A DNA stretch of 64,000 nucleotides, taken from Streptomyces sp. NRRL S-87 (GTDB lineage Bacteria > Actinomycetota > Actinomycetes > Streptomycetales > Streptomycetaceae). The stretch covers positions 62,001 through 126,000 of the forward strand of contig NZ_JOGB01000004.1 of assembly GCF_000719335.1 (NCBI RefSeq), in the 5' to 3' direction. A program made the position numbers and the translations under genes. The notes below the pieces were generated by a model, which saw only the letters and a program-made list of their open reading frames with translations, was not told where the DNA came from and did no database searches. This document shows, one piece after another, positions 54,303 to 63,829 of this stretch (position 1 is the stretch's first letter; each line of letters begins with the position of its first letter).

Positions 54303-55451
54303 TCACGGGCGCGGTGGTGTGACGCCCGCCGCATCGGTCCCGGTGGGGGGTGCCGCCACGACGTCCCGTGCCGTGCCACCGGGTGCTTCCACGCCGTCGT
54401 GCGACACGTCGACGGGGAGTGCGGTGGGCGGTGCGGTCGGCGCCTCGGGCGGTGCTCCGGACGGCGCCTCGGCGCGGGCCAGGGCCGGGACGCGCCGCCG
54501 CCGGCGGTGCTTGAGCAGGGCCCACGGGGCGCGGGCGCCCGTGACCTCGGTGCCGGCGACCGAGGCCGCCGCCGAGGCCGCCTGCGCGACCGGCAGCATG
54601 TCCTCGTTCCGCGTGGTGTCGAGCGTGTCCGCCCCCGGCCACAGGCCGAGCGCCGCGCACACCGTCGGCAGCATGGCCATCGCCGCGGTCGCGTACCCCT
54701 CGGCCGACGGGTGGTACGCGTCCGGCCCGAACATCTCCCGCGGGTTGGCCTCGAACTCGGGACCCAGCAGGTCCCCCATCGAGACCGTACGCCCGCCCTG
54801 CTCGACCACGCCTATGGTCTGCGCGGCGGCCAGCTGCCGCGACACCCGCCGGGCGAGCCACCGCAGCGGTTGGTACACCGGCTCGATCGTGCCCAGGTCC
54901 GGGCAGGTCGCGACGGCGACCTCCGCCCCCGCCGTGCGCAGCCGCCGCACCGCCGCCGTCAGCAGCCGCACCGACTGCGTCGGCGGCATCCGGCGGGTCA
55001 CGTCGTTCGCCCCGATCATGATCACGCACACGTCCGGCACGTACACGGACGGCTCCTCCAGCAGCAGCCGCACCTGCCGGTCCAGGTCGTCGGACATGGC
55101 CCCCGACATCGCCACGATCCGCAGGTCGACCGGCCGCTCCGCGACCGCCGCGAGCCCCGAGGCCAGCAGCGCGCCGGGGGTCTGGCCGGCCCGGTGCACC
55201 CCCAGCCCGACCGCCGTGGAGTCACCGAGCATCGCCAGCCGCAGCGGTCCGGCGTCACCCGGGTTCCCGAACTCGGCACCGTAGCGGCCGTCCGCGCGCG
55301 GCGGGTCCTCCTGGCCGGTGCCGATGGTCTGCTTCGCGAGCTGCGCCTCCGCGAGAAGCAGTCCGAAGGCAGCCGCGCCGAGCAGCCCGATCCCGCCCCC
55401 GCCGTACGCCGCGCCCGCCGCGATCCGGCGTGCAGTCCTCGCCCTCGACAC
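54303..55451 (-). CDS. SGNH/GDSL hydrolase with N-terminal membrane anchor
   Basis: 382 aa from the GTG at 55451 with CAGGAGGAGG upstream. One TM near residues 15-35, then SGNH blocks: I, LAMLGDSTAVGLG with Ser78; II, Gly in VAMSGAMSDDL; III, VIMIGANDVTRR; V, FGPDAYHPSAEGYATAA with the Asp/His pair. A Pro/Ala-rich basic tail follows after about residue 290. Likely an extracytoplasmic esterase or deacetylase, possibly on wall or lipid substrates. Divergent from cystathionine beta-synthase. Confidence 0.88.
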   Translation of the reverse strand: MSRARTARRIAAGAAYGGGGIGLLGAAAFGLLLAEAQLAKQTIGTGQEDPPRADGRYGAEFGNPGDAGPLRLAMLGDSTAVGLGVHRAGQTPGALLASGLAAVAERPVDLRIVAMSGAMSDDLDRQVRLLLEEPSVYVPDVCVIMIGANDVTRRMPPTQSVRLLTAAVRRLRTAGAEVAVATCPDLGTIEPVYQPLRWLARRVSRQLAAAQTIGVVEQGGRTVSMGDLLGPEFEANPREMFGPDAYHPSAEGYATAAMAMLPTVCAALGLWPGADTLDTTRNEDMLPVAQAASAAASVAGTEVTGARAPWALLKHRRRRRVPALARAEAPSGAPPEAPTAPPTALPVDVSHDGVEAPGGTARDVVAAPPTGTDAAGVTPPRP

Positions 55452-55587
55452 CGCTTCGCCACCTCCTCCTGGTGACCCGGCCGTACATGGCTCTACCTGC
55501 CCCGTACTGCCGGTCGGCCAATCACTTTCCGCATAGTCTGGCGACACCTCCCGGAGAACCCGTGGAGTCCCCTCCTTGGAGAACATG

Positions 55588-56976
55588 GTGCAATTCCACG
55601 ACTCGATGATCAGCCTCGTCGGCAACACCCCGCTGGTGAAGCTCAACCACGTGACCGAAGGCCTTCAGGCGACGGTCCTCGCCAAGGTCGAGTACTTCAA
55701 CCCTGGCGGGTCCGTGAAGGACCGCATCGCGCTCCGCATGATCGAGGCCGCCGAGCAGAGCGGCGCGCTGCAGCCCGGCGGCACCATCGTTGAGCCGACC
55801 AGCGGAAACACCGGTGTCGGACTCGCGATCGTGGCCCAGCAGAAGGGCTACAAGTGCATCTTCGTGTGCCCTGACAAGGTCTCCCTCGACAAGATCAACG
55901 TGCTGCGCGCGTACGGGGCCGAGGTCGTCGTCTGCCCGACGGCCGTGGACCCGGAGCACCCGGACTCGTACTACAACGTCTCCGACCGCCTCGTCCGGGA
56001 GACGCCGGGGGCCTGGAAGCCGGACCAGTACAGCAACCCGAACAACCCCCGTTCGCACTACGAGACGACCGGTCCCGAGCTGTGGGAACAGACCGAGGGG
56101 AAGATCACTCACTTCGTGGCGGGCGTCGGCACCGGAGGCACCATCTCCGGCACCGGCAACTACCTCAAGGAGGCGTCGGGCGGCAAGGTGAAGGTCATCG
56201 GCGCCGACCCCGAGGGCTCGGTGTACTCCGGCGGCTCCGGCCGCCCGTACCTGGTCGAGGGCGTGGGCGAGGACTTCTGGCCGACCGCGTACGACCGGAG
56301 CGTGGCCGACGAGATCATCGCCGTGTCCGACAAGGACTCCTTCCAGATGACCCGCCGCCTCGCCAAGGAGGAGGGCCTGCTGGTGGGCGGCTCCTGCGGC
56401 ATGGCCGTGGTGGCCGCGCTGCGCGCCGCGGAGGGCCTGGGCCCGGACGACGTGGTGGTCGTCCTGCTGCCGGACAGCGGCCGCGGCTACCTCAGCAAGA
56501 TCTTCTCGGACGAGTGGATGGCCGGTCACGGCTTCCTCGAGGAGGCGGGCCCGGCGGCGCGCATCGGTGACGTCCTCGCGGACAAGGAGGGCGGCAGCAT
56601 CCCGTCCCTGGTGCACATGCACCCCGAGGAGACCGTCGGCGAGGCCATCGAGGTGCTGCGCGAGTACGGCGTCTCGCAGATGCCCGTGGTCAAGCCGGGC
56701 GCCGGCCACCCGGACGTGATGGCCGCCGAGGTCATCGGCTCGGTCGTGGAGAAGGAACTGCTGGCGGCGTTGTTCGCGCAGCGGGCCTCGCTGAACGACC
56801 CGCTGGAGAAGCACATGAGCGCGCCGCTGCCGCAGGTCGGCTCCGGCGAGCCGGTGTCGGACCTGATGGCCGCGCTGGGCGAGGCCGACGCGGCCATCGT
56901 GCTGGTCGAGGGCAAGCCGACCGGTGTGGTCAGCCGCCAGGACCTGCTGGCCTTCCTGGCCAAGACGGCGAAGTAG
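55588..56976 (+). CDS. cbs: cystathionine beta-synthase
   Basis: 462 aa from the GTG at 55588 (GGAG 6 nt upstream). PLP fold type II: NTPLVKLNHV, PLP Lys44 in NPGGSVKDRIA, EPTSGNTGVGLAIV, GVGTGGTISGTGNYL and GGSCGMAVVAAL. Two C-terminal CBS domains (about 340-460: VHMHPEETVGEAIEVLREYGVSQMPVV and VGSGEPVSDLMAALGEADAAIVLVEG). Makes cystathionine from serine and homocysteine (transsulfuration). No heme-binding N-terminus, as usual for bacteria. Confidence 0.93.
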   Translation: MQFHDSMISLVGNTPLVKLNHVTEGLQATVLAKVEYFNPGGSVKDRIALRMIEAAEQSGALQPGGTIVEPTSGNTGVGLAIVAQQKGYKCIFVCPDKVSLDKINVLRAYGAEVVVCPTAVDPEHPDSYYNVSDRLVRETPGAWKPDQYSNPNNPRSHYETTGPELWEQTEGKITHFVAGVGTGGTISGTGNYLKEASGGKVKVIGADPEGSVYSGGSGRPYLVEGVGEDFWPTAYDRSVADEIIAVSDKDSFQMTRRLAKEEGLLVGGSCGMAVVAALRAAEGLGPDDVVVVLLPDSGRGYLSKIFSDEWMAGHGFLEEAGPAARIGDVLADKEGGSIPSLVHMHPEETVGEAIEVLREYGVSQMPVVKPGAGHPDVMAAEVIGSVVEKELLAALFAQRASLNDPLEKHMSAPLPQVGSGEPVSDLMAALGEADAAIVLVEGKPTGVVSRQDLLAFLAKTAK

Positions 56977-56994
56977 CGCCGCCGCCGGGGCGCC

Positions 56995-57015
56995 CCGGGT
57001 ACCGCCGGTACCCGG
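56995..57015 (+). terminator. hairpin after cystathionine beta-synthase
   Basis: CCGGGTACC pairs with GGTACCCGG. The remaining gap to 57431 (about 415 nt, GC-rich) has no supportable gene; its only structured element is the dyad near 57379. Confidence 0.6.
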
Positions 57016-57378
57016 ATGCCCCGGCACGGGTGCTGCGCGTCGCGCAACCGGTACGCACGCGACACGTCACGGCAGCACGCGCTTAACAACGCTCCGGCAC
57101 AGTGGTGGTCGTCGGCAGGGCCCGCGAGGGCCCGGCCGGCCCACCCACGGCGCCAGGGACCTCCGGAGCGGCTCCCGGACCTCCATGGCCGCCACGGACG
57201 CGAGACCGGCCCTGACCCGGCCCGTGTCCTCCGCGGGGACCGCCGCCGTCCCGACCTCCGGGCCTGCCCGGAGGTGCGACGGTCCCCGCGACATCCCCTC
57301 CCCGCCGCACCCCCGCGGCCTCCGGCCCCGCCCCCGGCCGTGCGCCGCCCGTCCGCGGACTGACCGCCGCTTGCCGTC

Positions 57379-57396
57379 CTGCATAGATGCATGCAG
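57379..57396. promoter_or_regulatory. dyad upstream of RpiR-type regulator
   Basis: CTGCAT-N6-ATGCAG, 36 nt before the regulator ATG; position and symmetry suit an autoregulatory operator. Confidence 0.4.
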
Positions 57397-57431
57397 AGTG
57401 CTGCGTGAGTGAATGGACGGGAGGGGGCGGG

Positions 57432-58385
57432 ATGAGCGGGACCACGGCCGGCCGGGGCGCGAGCGCGGCCGGTACGGGCGGTGACGGCGGTACGACCGGC
57501 ACGTCCGAGGGCGCCGCGCGCGCCGCGGCCGGGGGCGGCGCGGGCGACAGCCCGGCCGCGCGCCTGCAGGCCCTGTTCGAGGGCCACCGGCTGACGCCGA
57601 CCCAGCGCCGGATCGCCCACTGCATGGTCCGGGGCGCCGCCGACGTGCCGTTCCTGTCGAGCGTCGAGCTCGCGGAGCTGGCCGGGGTGAGCCAGCCCTC
57701 CGTGACGCGGTTCGCGGTCGCCCTGGGCTTCGACGGCTACCCGGCGCTGCGCCGCTACCTGCGCGAGGTGGCGCCGGCCGCCGAACCGGGTGCCGGCCGC
57801 GGCGAGGGCTCGTACAACTCCTACCAGCAGGCCGTGCAGGCCGAGATCGAGAACCTGCGCCACCTGTCGGCCATGCTCGCCGACCCCGGGCCCGCGGAGG
57901 AGGCCGGCCGGGTGCTCGCCGCCTCCCGGCCGCTGCCCGTGCTGGGCCTGCGCGCCGCCTCGTCGCAGGCCCGCGGCTTCGCGTACTTCGCGGGCAAGGT
58001 GCACCCGGACGTACGCCTCCTCGACGAGGGCGGCAGCATGCTGGCCGACCGGATCGACTCCTGCGTCCGGGCCGGGGCCTCGGCACTGCTGTGCTTCGCG
58101 CTGCCCCGGCACCCGAAGGAGGTCGTGGAGATCCTGCGGTACGCCCGCGACTCCGGGCTGACGGTGGTCACGGTCGCCGACTCCGCCTTCGCACCGGTCG
58201 CCCGCCACTCCGACCTGCTCATCCCGGCGCCCGTGGGCACGGGCCTGGCCTTCGACACGGCCTGCGCACCGATGCTGCTGGGCCGCGTGCTGCTGGAGGC
58301 CATCGCGGACGCACTGCCGGACGCGCAGGCGCGGCTGGAGCAGTTCGACGCGAGCGCGGCGGCACGCGGCCTGTTCGTCGACTAG
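57432..58385 (+). CDS. MurR/RpiR family transcriptional regulator with SIS domain
   Basis: 317 aa; ATG at 57432 after GGAGGGGGCGGG. A Gly/Thr-rich N-terminus precedes an RpiR HTH (about 50-125: LTPTQRRIAHCMVRGAADVPFLSSVELAELAGVSQPSVTRFAVALGFDGYPAL) and a SIS sugar-isomerase-like ligand domain (about 160-300: VLGLRAASSQARGFAYFAGKV, LCFALPRHPKEVVEILRYAR). Controls catabolic genes in response to a phosphosugar or other ligand. Lies 2.5 kb upstream of hutU, so it is a candidate regulator of the hut promoter, unproven. Confidence 0.9.
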   Translation: MSGTTAGRGASAAGTGGDGGTTGTSEGAARAAAGGGAGDSPAARLQALFEGHRLTPTQRRIAHCMVRGAADVPFLSSVELAELAGVSQPSVTRFAVALGFDGYPALRRYLREVAPAAEPGAGRGEGSYNSYQQAVQAEIENLRHLSAMLADPGPAEEAGRVLAASRPLPVLGLRAASSQARGFAYFAGKVHPDVRLLDEGGSMLADRIDSCVRAGASALLCFALPRHPKEVVEILRYARDSGLTVVTVADSAFAPVARHSDLLIPAPVGTGLAFDTACAPMLLGRVLLEAIADALPDAQARLEQFDASAAARGLFVD

Positions 58386-58509
58386 GGCGCCGGATGGGGC
58401 CGGGCCGGGGACCCGGTTCCGGTCGAGGGGCGCTCGGATGTGGCCGGAAAGCGGCGGGTCGTGCGCGGCACGGGTGGTGGGGGGCCGAGCGCCGTGGCAG
58501 TCTCCCGCG

Positions 58510-59247
58510 GTGAACCGTGATCAGATCTCCATGCTCGCCCACGCGGACCACCCGATCTCGGCCCCGGTCGGCGACGACGCGGTGCGCCGGCTCCTCGACC
58601 ACGCCGTCGTCCGCGGTGACGAGCGCGTCCTCGACCTCGGCTGCGGGCGCGGCGAGTGGCTGCTGCGGGCGCTGGCCGCCCACCCGGGCCTGCGCGGCGA
58701 GGGCGTCGACCTCTCCGAGACCTCGCTCGGGCACGCGCGCGAGGCCGCGCGGGCGCGGGGCGTCGAGGACCGCCTCACCCTCCACCAGGAGGACGCGGGC
58801 GCGTTCACCTCCCCGCACCTCTTCGACGTCGTGTTCGTCGTGGCGGCCACGCACGCCTTCGGTGGCCTGTCCGCCGTCCTGGCCGCCGCGCGCAAGCACC
58901 TGGCCCCCGGCGGCCGGGTCCTGCTCGGCGACGGCATCTGGGTCCACGAACCCGCGCCCGAGGCCGTCGAGATGCTGGGGGAGACGACCGACCTCGCGAG
59001 CACCGTGGACCTCGTGACGGCCGAGGGCTGGGTCCCGGTCCACGGCCACGTCAGCAGCCGCGAGGAGCTCGACGCGTACGAATGGGCCTGGACCGGTTCC
59101 CTGGCCTCCTGGGCGCTCGACCACCCCGACGACCCGGGCAGTGCCCAGGCGCTCGAAGCGGCCGCCACCCACCGCACGGAGTGGCTGCGCTGCTACCGCG
59201 ACACCTGGGGCTTCGTCTGCATGGTGCTGCGCCCCACCGCGCCCTGA
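58510..59247 (+). CDS. SAM-dependent class I methyltransferase
   Basis: 245 aa from the GTG at 58510. Motif I VLDLGCGRGEWLLRAL near residue 40, acidic VDLSETSLGHAREAA, FDVVFVVAATHAFG and HLAPGGRVLLGDGIW. Similar proteins are annotated as small-molecule methyltransferases; substrate unknown. A weak -10 (CAGTCT) sits 6 nt before the GTG. Confidence 0.85.
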   Translation: MNRDQISMLAHADHPISAPVGDDAVRRLLDHAVVRGDERVLDLGCGRGEWLLRALAAHPGLRGEGVDLSETSLGHAREAARARGVEDRLTLHQEDAGAFTSPHLFDVVFVVAATHAFGGLSAVLAAARKHLAPGGRVLLGDGIWVHEPAPEAVEMLGETTDLASTVDLVTAEGWVPVHGHVSSREELDAYEWAWTGSLASWALDHPDDPGSAQALEAAATHRTEWLRCYRDTWGFVCMVLRPTAP

Positions 59248-59331
59248 GGCCCGGGCGCCGACCCCTGAGGGCCGGCCGCTGCCAGGGCCGGCGCCGCTCC
59301 ACGGTGAGCGGCTCGACGTCGAAGGTCGTCC

Positions 59332-60819
59332 CTACAGGAGCGCGTCCGGGACGTCGCCGCCCGCCTCCGCGACGATCGAGGCGGGGGACTGGGCCGGCCG
59401 CACGGGGGTGAAGCGCACCGCGTCCCCGCCGGGGGCGACCGTGAAGCCGTACACCGCCGGGCGCGGCAGGCTGTTGTAGCCGTAGTGGGCGGTGAAGAAG
59501 TACGCCCCGGTGTCCGGCACCGCGAGCAGGTCGCCCGGGTGGAGGAGGGGCAGCGGCCGGGCCTCGGCGAGCAGGTCGCCGGCGAAGCAGGCCGGCCCCG
59601 CGACGTCCTGGGCCACCGGCGGCCCGGTGCGGGGCGCGCCCTTGGCGTCGTAGGGGAGGATGCGCAGCGGCCAGGCGGCCGGGGCGTAGACGGTACGGGT
59701 GGCGAGCTGGACGCCCGCGTGGGTGACGGCGATCTGCCGGCCGCCCGCGGACTTCGTGTACTCCACCCGGGTGAGCACCAGGCCGTGCTTGGCCAGCAGC
59801 GACCGGCCGAACTCGGTGACCAGCCCGTACCGTCCGGCGAACAGTCCCGGCACGGCCCCGCGCAGGGCGCGGACGTACGCGGCGTACGTGGGGCCCGGCC
59901 CGTCCGAGGTGAAGTCGACGGGCAGCCCGCCGCCGATGTCGAGGGTGTCGACCTGGCGCCGCCCGACGGCCGCGTTGATCTCTTCGGCGAGCGCGTGCAC
60001 CTCCCGGACGCCCTCGGTCATCAGGGCGAGCGGGAGGCCCTGGGAGCCCGAGTGGGTGTGCAACCGGGTGAGCCAGGGGCGCTCGCGGTAGGCGCGTACG
60101 ACCCACTCGCGCGCCCCCGGGTCGCGCAGCGCGACGCCGAACTTCGAGGTGGCGGTGGCCGTGGAGAGGGCGCCGATGGAGCCGGCGCCGATCTGCGGGT
60201 TGACCCGCAGGCCGAGGGGCGAGGCCGTGGGGCCGGCGGCGAGCAGGCCGTCGAGGCGGGCGAGCTCCTGGGGGTTGTCGGCGTTGACGGCGACCCCGAG
60301 GGCCAGGGCCTCGCGCAGCTCGGCGGGCGTCTTCGCGGGGGAGTCCAGCACGATCCGGTCGGCCGGGATCCCGGCCGCCCGGGCCAGTGCCAGCTCGCCG
60401 GGGCTGGCCACCTCGGCCCCGATGCCGGCCGCGGCCAGCAGGCGCAGGACCGGCACCAGGGGGCAGGCCTTCACGGCGAAGGCGTGCAGCACGGGCCCGC
60501 CGGCCGCGCCCGCCGCCGCCCCGCCGTCCCCGGGGAGGACCTCCTCGAACGCCGCGCGCAGTCCCGCCGCCGCGCCGCGGATCCCGGCCACGTCGAGCAG
60601 GCACACCAGCGGCGGTCCGTCCCCGTCCCCGCCGCCCTCCCCGGCCCCGATCAGTCCCTGCCCCACGGCGGCACGTACGGCCAGGTCGCGGCGTACGGCG
60701 GCGGCGGGTGGCGGCCCGACGGCGATGCCGCCGGAGCCCACCGGGCCGACGGCCGCGGGGTCGTCCACGGGGTCGTCCACGGGGTCGTTCGCGGGGTCTG
60801 TCCGGTCGGCGACGGCCAT
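59332..60819 (-). CDS. PLP-dependent decarboxylase, fold type III (diaminopimelate/ornithine decarboxylase-like)
   Basis: 495 aa. After an Asp/Pro-repeat N-terminus: PLP Lys117 in HAFAVKACPLVPVL, TSKFGV, LHTHSGSQGLPLAL, IDIGGGLPVDF, VTEFGRSLLAK, and at the other subunit site ACFAGDLLAEARPLP plus GAYFFTAHYGYN. The Cys of ACFAGD matches the DapDC catalytic Cys. It lies away from lysine genes and is divergent from hutU, so the substrate may be another amino acid. No good ribosome site at the ATG 60819. Confidence 0.85.
   Translation of the reverse strand: MAVADRTDPANDPVDDPVDDPAAVGPVGSGGIAVGPPPAAAVRRDLAVRAAVGQGLIGAGEGGGDGDGPPLVCLLDVAGIRGAAAGLRAAFEEVLPGDGGAAAGAAGGPVLHAFAVKACPLVPVLRLLAAAGIGAEVASPGELALARAAGIPADRIVLDSPAKTPAELREALALGVAVNADNPQELARLDGLLAAGPTASPLGLRVNPQIGAGSIGALSTATATSKFGVALRDPGAREWVVRAYRERPWLTRLHTHSGSQGLPLALMTEGVREVHALAEEINAAVGRRQVDTLDIGGGLPVDFTSDGPGPTYAAYVRALRGAVPGLFAGRYGLVTEFGRSLLAKHGLVLTRVEYTKSAGGRQIAVTHAGVQLATRTVYAPAAWPLRILPYDAKGAPRTGPPVAQDVAGPACFAGDLLAEARPLPLLHPGDLLAVPDTGAYFFTAHYGYNSLPRPAVYGFTVAPGGDAVRFTPVRPAQSPASIVAEAGGDVPDALL
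60757..60792 (-). repeat. 12-bp tandem repeat, three copies
   Basis: GGGGTCGTCCAC at 60757 and 60769, variant at 60781; encodes Asp-Pro-Val-Asp repeats at the decarboxylase N-terminus. Confidence 0.8.
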
Positions 60820-60858
60820 ACGAGTCAGCCAATCATCCGCGCCCCGCCGCCGCAGCTG

Positions 60859-60887
60859 TTGACTGAATCTATTCAGCGAGACAGGAT
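60859..60887 (+). promoter_or_regulatory. hutU promoter
   Basis: TTGACT (60859-60864), 17-nt spacer, CAGGAT (60882-60887); near-consensus vegetative promoter, start near 60894, leader about 30 nt. Confidence 0.65.
60863..60876. promoter_or_regulatory. hut operator-like palindrome
   Basis: CTGAATctATTCAG: perfect 6-bp arms around 2 nt, overlapping the hutU -35 and spacer. Suits repression of hutU, and possibly of the divergent decarboxylase gene. Confidence 0.6.
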
Positions 60888-60923
60888 GTGAATGGATTGA
60901 CCAACATCGGAGGAGGCACAGCC

Positions 60924-62588
60924 ATGTCAGGACCCCGCCCCGTTCGCGCTGCACGAGGCACCGAGCTCAGCACCCTGGGATGGCAGCAGGAAGCCGCCCT
61001 CCGCATGCTCCAGAACAACCTCGACCCCGAGGTCGCCGAGCACCCCGACAAGCTCGTCGTCTACGGCGGCACCGGCAAGGCGGCCCGCGACTGGCGCTCC
61101 TTCGACGCCATGGTCCGCACCCTGCGCACCCTGAAGCAGGACGAGACCATGCTCGTCCAGTCGGGCCGCCCGGTCGGCGTCATGCAGACCCACGAGTGGG
61201 CCCCGCGCGTCCTGCTCGCCAACTCCAACCTGGTCGGCGACTGGGCCAACTGGGAGGAGTTCCGCCGTCTGGAGGCCCTCGGCCTGACCATGTACGGCCA
61301 GATGACCGCCGGCTCCTGGATCTACATCGGCACCCAGGGCATCCTCCAGGGCACGTACGAGACCTTCGCCGCCGTCGCCGCGAAGAAGTTCAACGGCACC
61401 CTGGCCGGCACCATCACCCTCACCGCCGGCCTCGGCGGCATGGGCGGCGCCCAGCCGCTGGCCGTCACCATGAACGACGGCGTCGCGATCTGCATCGACG
61501 TCGACCCGCGCGCCATCGAGCGCCGCATCGAGCACCGCTACCTGGACGTCAGGGCCGACAGCCTCGACCACGCCCTGCAGCTCGCCACCGAGGCCCGCGA
61601 CCAGCGCAAGCCGCTGTCCATCGGCGTCCTCGGCAACGCGGCCGAGCTGGTCCCGCAGCTGCTCGCGATGGGCGCGCCCATCGACATCGTCACCGACCAG
61701 ACCTCGGCCCACGACCCGCTGGCGTACCTCCCCGTCGGCGTCGCCTTCGAGGACATGGCCGACGCCGCCGCCAAGGACCCGGCCGGCTTCACCACCCGCG
61801 CCCGCGAGTCGATGGCCAAGCACGTCGAGGCCATGGTCGGGTTCATGGACGCCGGCGCCGAGGTCTTCGACTACGGCAACTCCATCCGCGGCGAGGCCCA
61901 GCTGGCCGGCTACGACCGCGCGTTCGCCTTCCCCGGCTTCGTCCCGGCCTACATCCGCCCGCTGTTCTGCGAGGGCAAGGGCCCCTTCCGCTGGGCCGCC
62001 CTGTCCGGCGAGGCCTCGGACATCGCCAAGACCGACAAGGCGATCCTGGAGCTCTTCCCGGAGAACGAGTCGCTGGCCCGCTGGATCAAGATGGCCGGCG
62101 AGCGCGTCCACTTCCAGGGCCTGCCCGCCCGCATCTGCTGGCTCGGCTACGGCGAGCGCGACAAGGCCGGCGAGCGCTTCAACGACATGGTCGCCTCCGG
62201 CGAACTGGCCGCCCCGCTGGCCATCGGCCGCGACCACCTGGACTGCGGCTCCGTCGCCTCCCCGTACCGCGAGACCGAGGCCATGCTCGACGGCTCGGAC
62301 GCCATCGCCGACTGGCCGCTGCTGAACGCCATGGTCAACGTCGCCTCCGGCGCGTCCTGGGTCTCCCTCCACCACGGCGGCGGCGTCGGCATGGGCCGCT
62401 CGATCCACGCCGGCCAGGTCACCGTCGCCGACGGCACCGCGCTCGCGGGCGAGAAGGTCCGCCGCGTCCTGACCAACGACCCGGGCATGGGCGTCATCCG
62501 CCACGTGGACGCCGGCTACGACATCGCCGAGACCGTCGCCGACGAGCGCGGCGTCCGCATCCCCATGCGCGAGGGCGACTCCGAGTGA
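60924..62588 (+). CDS. hutU: urocanate hydratase
   Basis: 554 aa; ATG at 60924 with GGAGGAGG upstream. NAD-binding [51 protein letters not shown] and the active-site Cys441 in [18 protein letters not shown]. Converts urocanate to imidazolonepropionate, step 2 of histidine degradation. Overlaps the next gene by 4 nt. Confidence 0.97.
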   Translation: MSGPRPVRAARGTELSTLGWQQEAALRMLQNNLDPEVAEHPDKLVVYGGTGKAARDWRSFDAMVRTLRTLKQDETMLVQSGRPVGVMQTHEWAPRVLLANSNLVGDWANWEEFRRLEALGLTMYGQMTAGSWIYIGTQGILQGTYETFAAVAAKKFNGTLAGTITLTAGLGGMGGAQPLAVTMNDGVAICIDVDPRAIERRIEHRYLDVRADSLDHALQLATEARDQRKPLSIGVLGNAAELVPQLLAMGAPIDIVTDQTSAHDPLAYLPVGVAFEDMADAAAKDPAGFTTRARESMAKHVEAMVGFMDAGAEVFDYGNSIRGEAQLAGYDRAFAFPGFVPAYIRPLFCEGKGPFRWAALSGEASDIAKTDKAILELFPENESLARWIKMAGERVHFQGLPARICWLGYGERDKAGERFNDMVASGELAAPLAIGRDHLDCGSVASPYRETEAMLDGSDAIADWPLLNAMVNVASGASWVSLHHGGGVGMGRSIHAGQVTVADGTALAGEKVRRVLTNDPGMGVIRHVDAGYDIAETVADERGVRIPMREGDSE

Positions 62589-63829
62589 CCTCGCACCCGA
62601 CGACGGGCGCGGGCTCCTTCCACACCATGTGGAACGAGCTCGCGCCCATCGGCCGCAACGCCGACAGCGGCGGGTACCGCCGGTACGCCTGGACCGAGGC
62701 GGACCGGGACTGCCGCGCCTGGTTCCGCGCGGAGGCCGAGAAGCGCGGCCTCGCCTACGAGACCGACCGCAACGGCAACCAGTGGGCCTGGCTCGGCGAC
62801 CCCGAGGCCGGCGACGCCGTCGTCACCGGCTCCCACCTCGACTCCGTCCCCGACGGCGGCGCCTTCGACGGCCCGCTCGGCGTGGTCTCCGCCTTCGCCG
62901 CCCTCGACGAGCTCCGCGCCCGCGGCGCGTCGTTCACCCGACCCCTCGCGATCGGCAACTTCGGCGACGAGGAGGGCGCCCGATTCGGCCTGGCCTGCGT
63001 CGGCTCCCGCCTCACCGCCGGACAGCTCACCCGCGAGAAGGCGTACGAGCTGCGCGACGCCGACGGCATCAGCCTCCCGCAGGCGATGGAGGCCGCCGGG
63101 TACGACCCCGAGGCCATCGGGCCGGACCCCGAACGGCTGGCCCGGATCGGCGCGTTCGTCGAACTGCACGTCGAACAGGGCCGCGCCCTCGACCTGTCGG
63201 GCGACCGGGTCGGCCTGGCCTCCGCCATCTGGCCGCACGGCCGCTGGCGGTTCGACTTCCACGGCGAGGCCAACCACGCGGGCACCACACGCCTGGTCGA
63301 CCGCCGCGACCCGATGCTCACCTACGCCCAGACCGTCCTCGCCGCCCGCGAGGAGGCCCGGCTGGCCGGCGCCGTCGCCACCTTCGGCAAGATCGCGGTC
63401 GAGCCGAACGGCGTCAACGCCATCCCCTCCCTCGTCCGCGGCTGGCTCGACTCCCGCGCCGCCGACCAGGCCACCCTCGACACCGTCGTCACGGCCATCG
63501 AGAAGGCCGCGCAGGAGCGGGCCGAGCGCGACGGCATCGACCTGCGCATCGTGCGCGAGTCCTTCACCCCGGTCGTGGAGTTCGAGCACGCCCTGCGCGA
63601 CGAACTGGCCCGCATCCTGGGCGCGTCGCAGGGCCGCGAGGTGCCCGTCCTGGGCACGGGCGCGGGACACGACGCCGGAATCCTCTCCGGCTCGATCCCG
63701 ACCGCGATGCTGTTCGTACGCAACCCCACCGGCGTCTCCCACTCCCCGGCCGAGTTCGCGGCCGAGGACGACTGCGTCGCCGGCGTCCTCGCCCTCGCCG
63801 ACGTACTGGAAGGTCTCGCGTGCCGCTGA
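62585..63829 (+). CDS. M20 family allantoate amidohydrolase-like hydrolase in hut operon
   Basis: 414 aa; GTG at 62585 overlaps hutU. M20 binuclear metal site: [22 protein letters not shown] (His and Asp ligands), [10 protein letters not shown] (Glu pair), FVELHVEQG, and [11 protein letters not shown] near the C-terminus; dimerisation domain with [12 protein letters not shown]. The family contains allantoate amidohydrolase, ureidoglycolate and N-carbamoyl amino acid hydrolases. Position between hutU and hutF suggests it acts on a histidine-pathway N-acyl intermediate such as N-formylglutamate rather than allantoate (inference). Confidence 0.88.
   Translation: MTSHPTTGAGSFHTMWNELAPIGRNADSGGYRRYAWTEADRDCRAWFRAEAEKRGLAYETDRNGNQWAWLGDPEAGDAVVTGSHLDSVPDGGAFDGPLGVVSAFAALDELRARGASFTRPLAIGNFGDEEGARFGLACVGSRLTAGQLTREKAYELRDADGISLPQAMEAAGYDPEAIGPDPERLARIGAFVELHVEQGRALDLSGDRVGLASAIWPHGRWRFDFHGEANHAGTTRLVDRRDPMLTYAQTVLAAREEARLAGAVATFGKIAVEPNGVNAIPSLVRGWLDSRAADQATLDTVVTAIEKAAQERAERDGIDLRIVRESFTPVVEFEHALRDELARILGASQGREVPVLGTGAGHDAGILSGSIPTAMLFVRNPTGVSHSPAEFAAEDDCVAGVLALADVLEGLACR

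Noticed and set aside
56977..57431. Open frames in the gap after cystathionine beta-synthase
   Set aside because: Only Arg/Pro-rich frames that continue into shadows of the regulator gene; no start signal.
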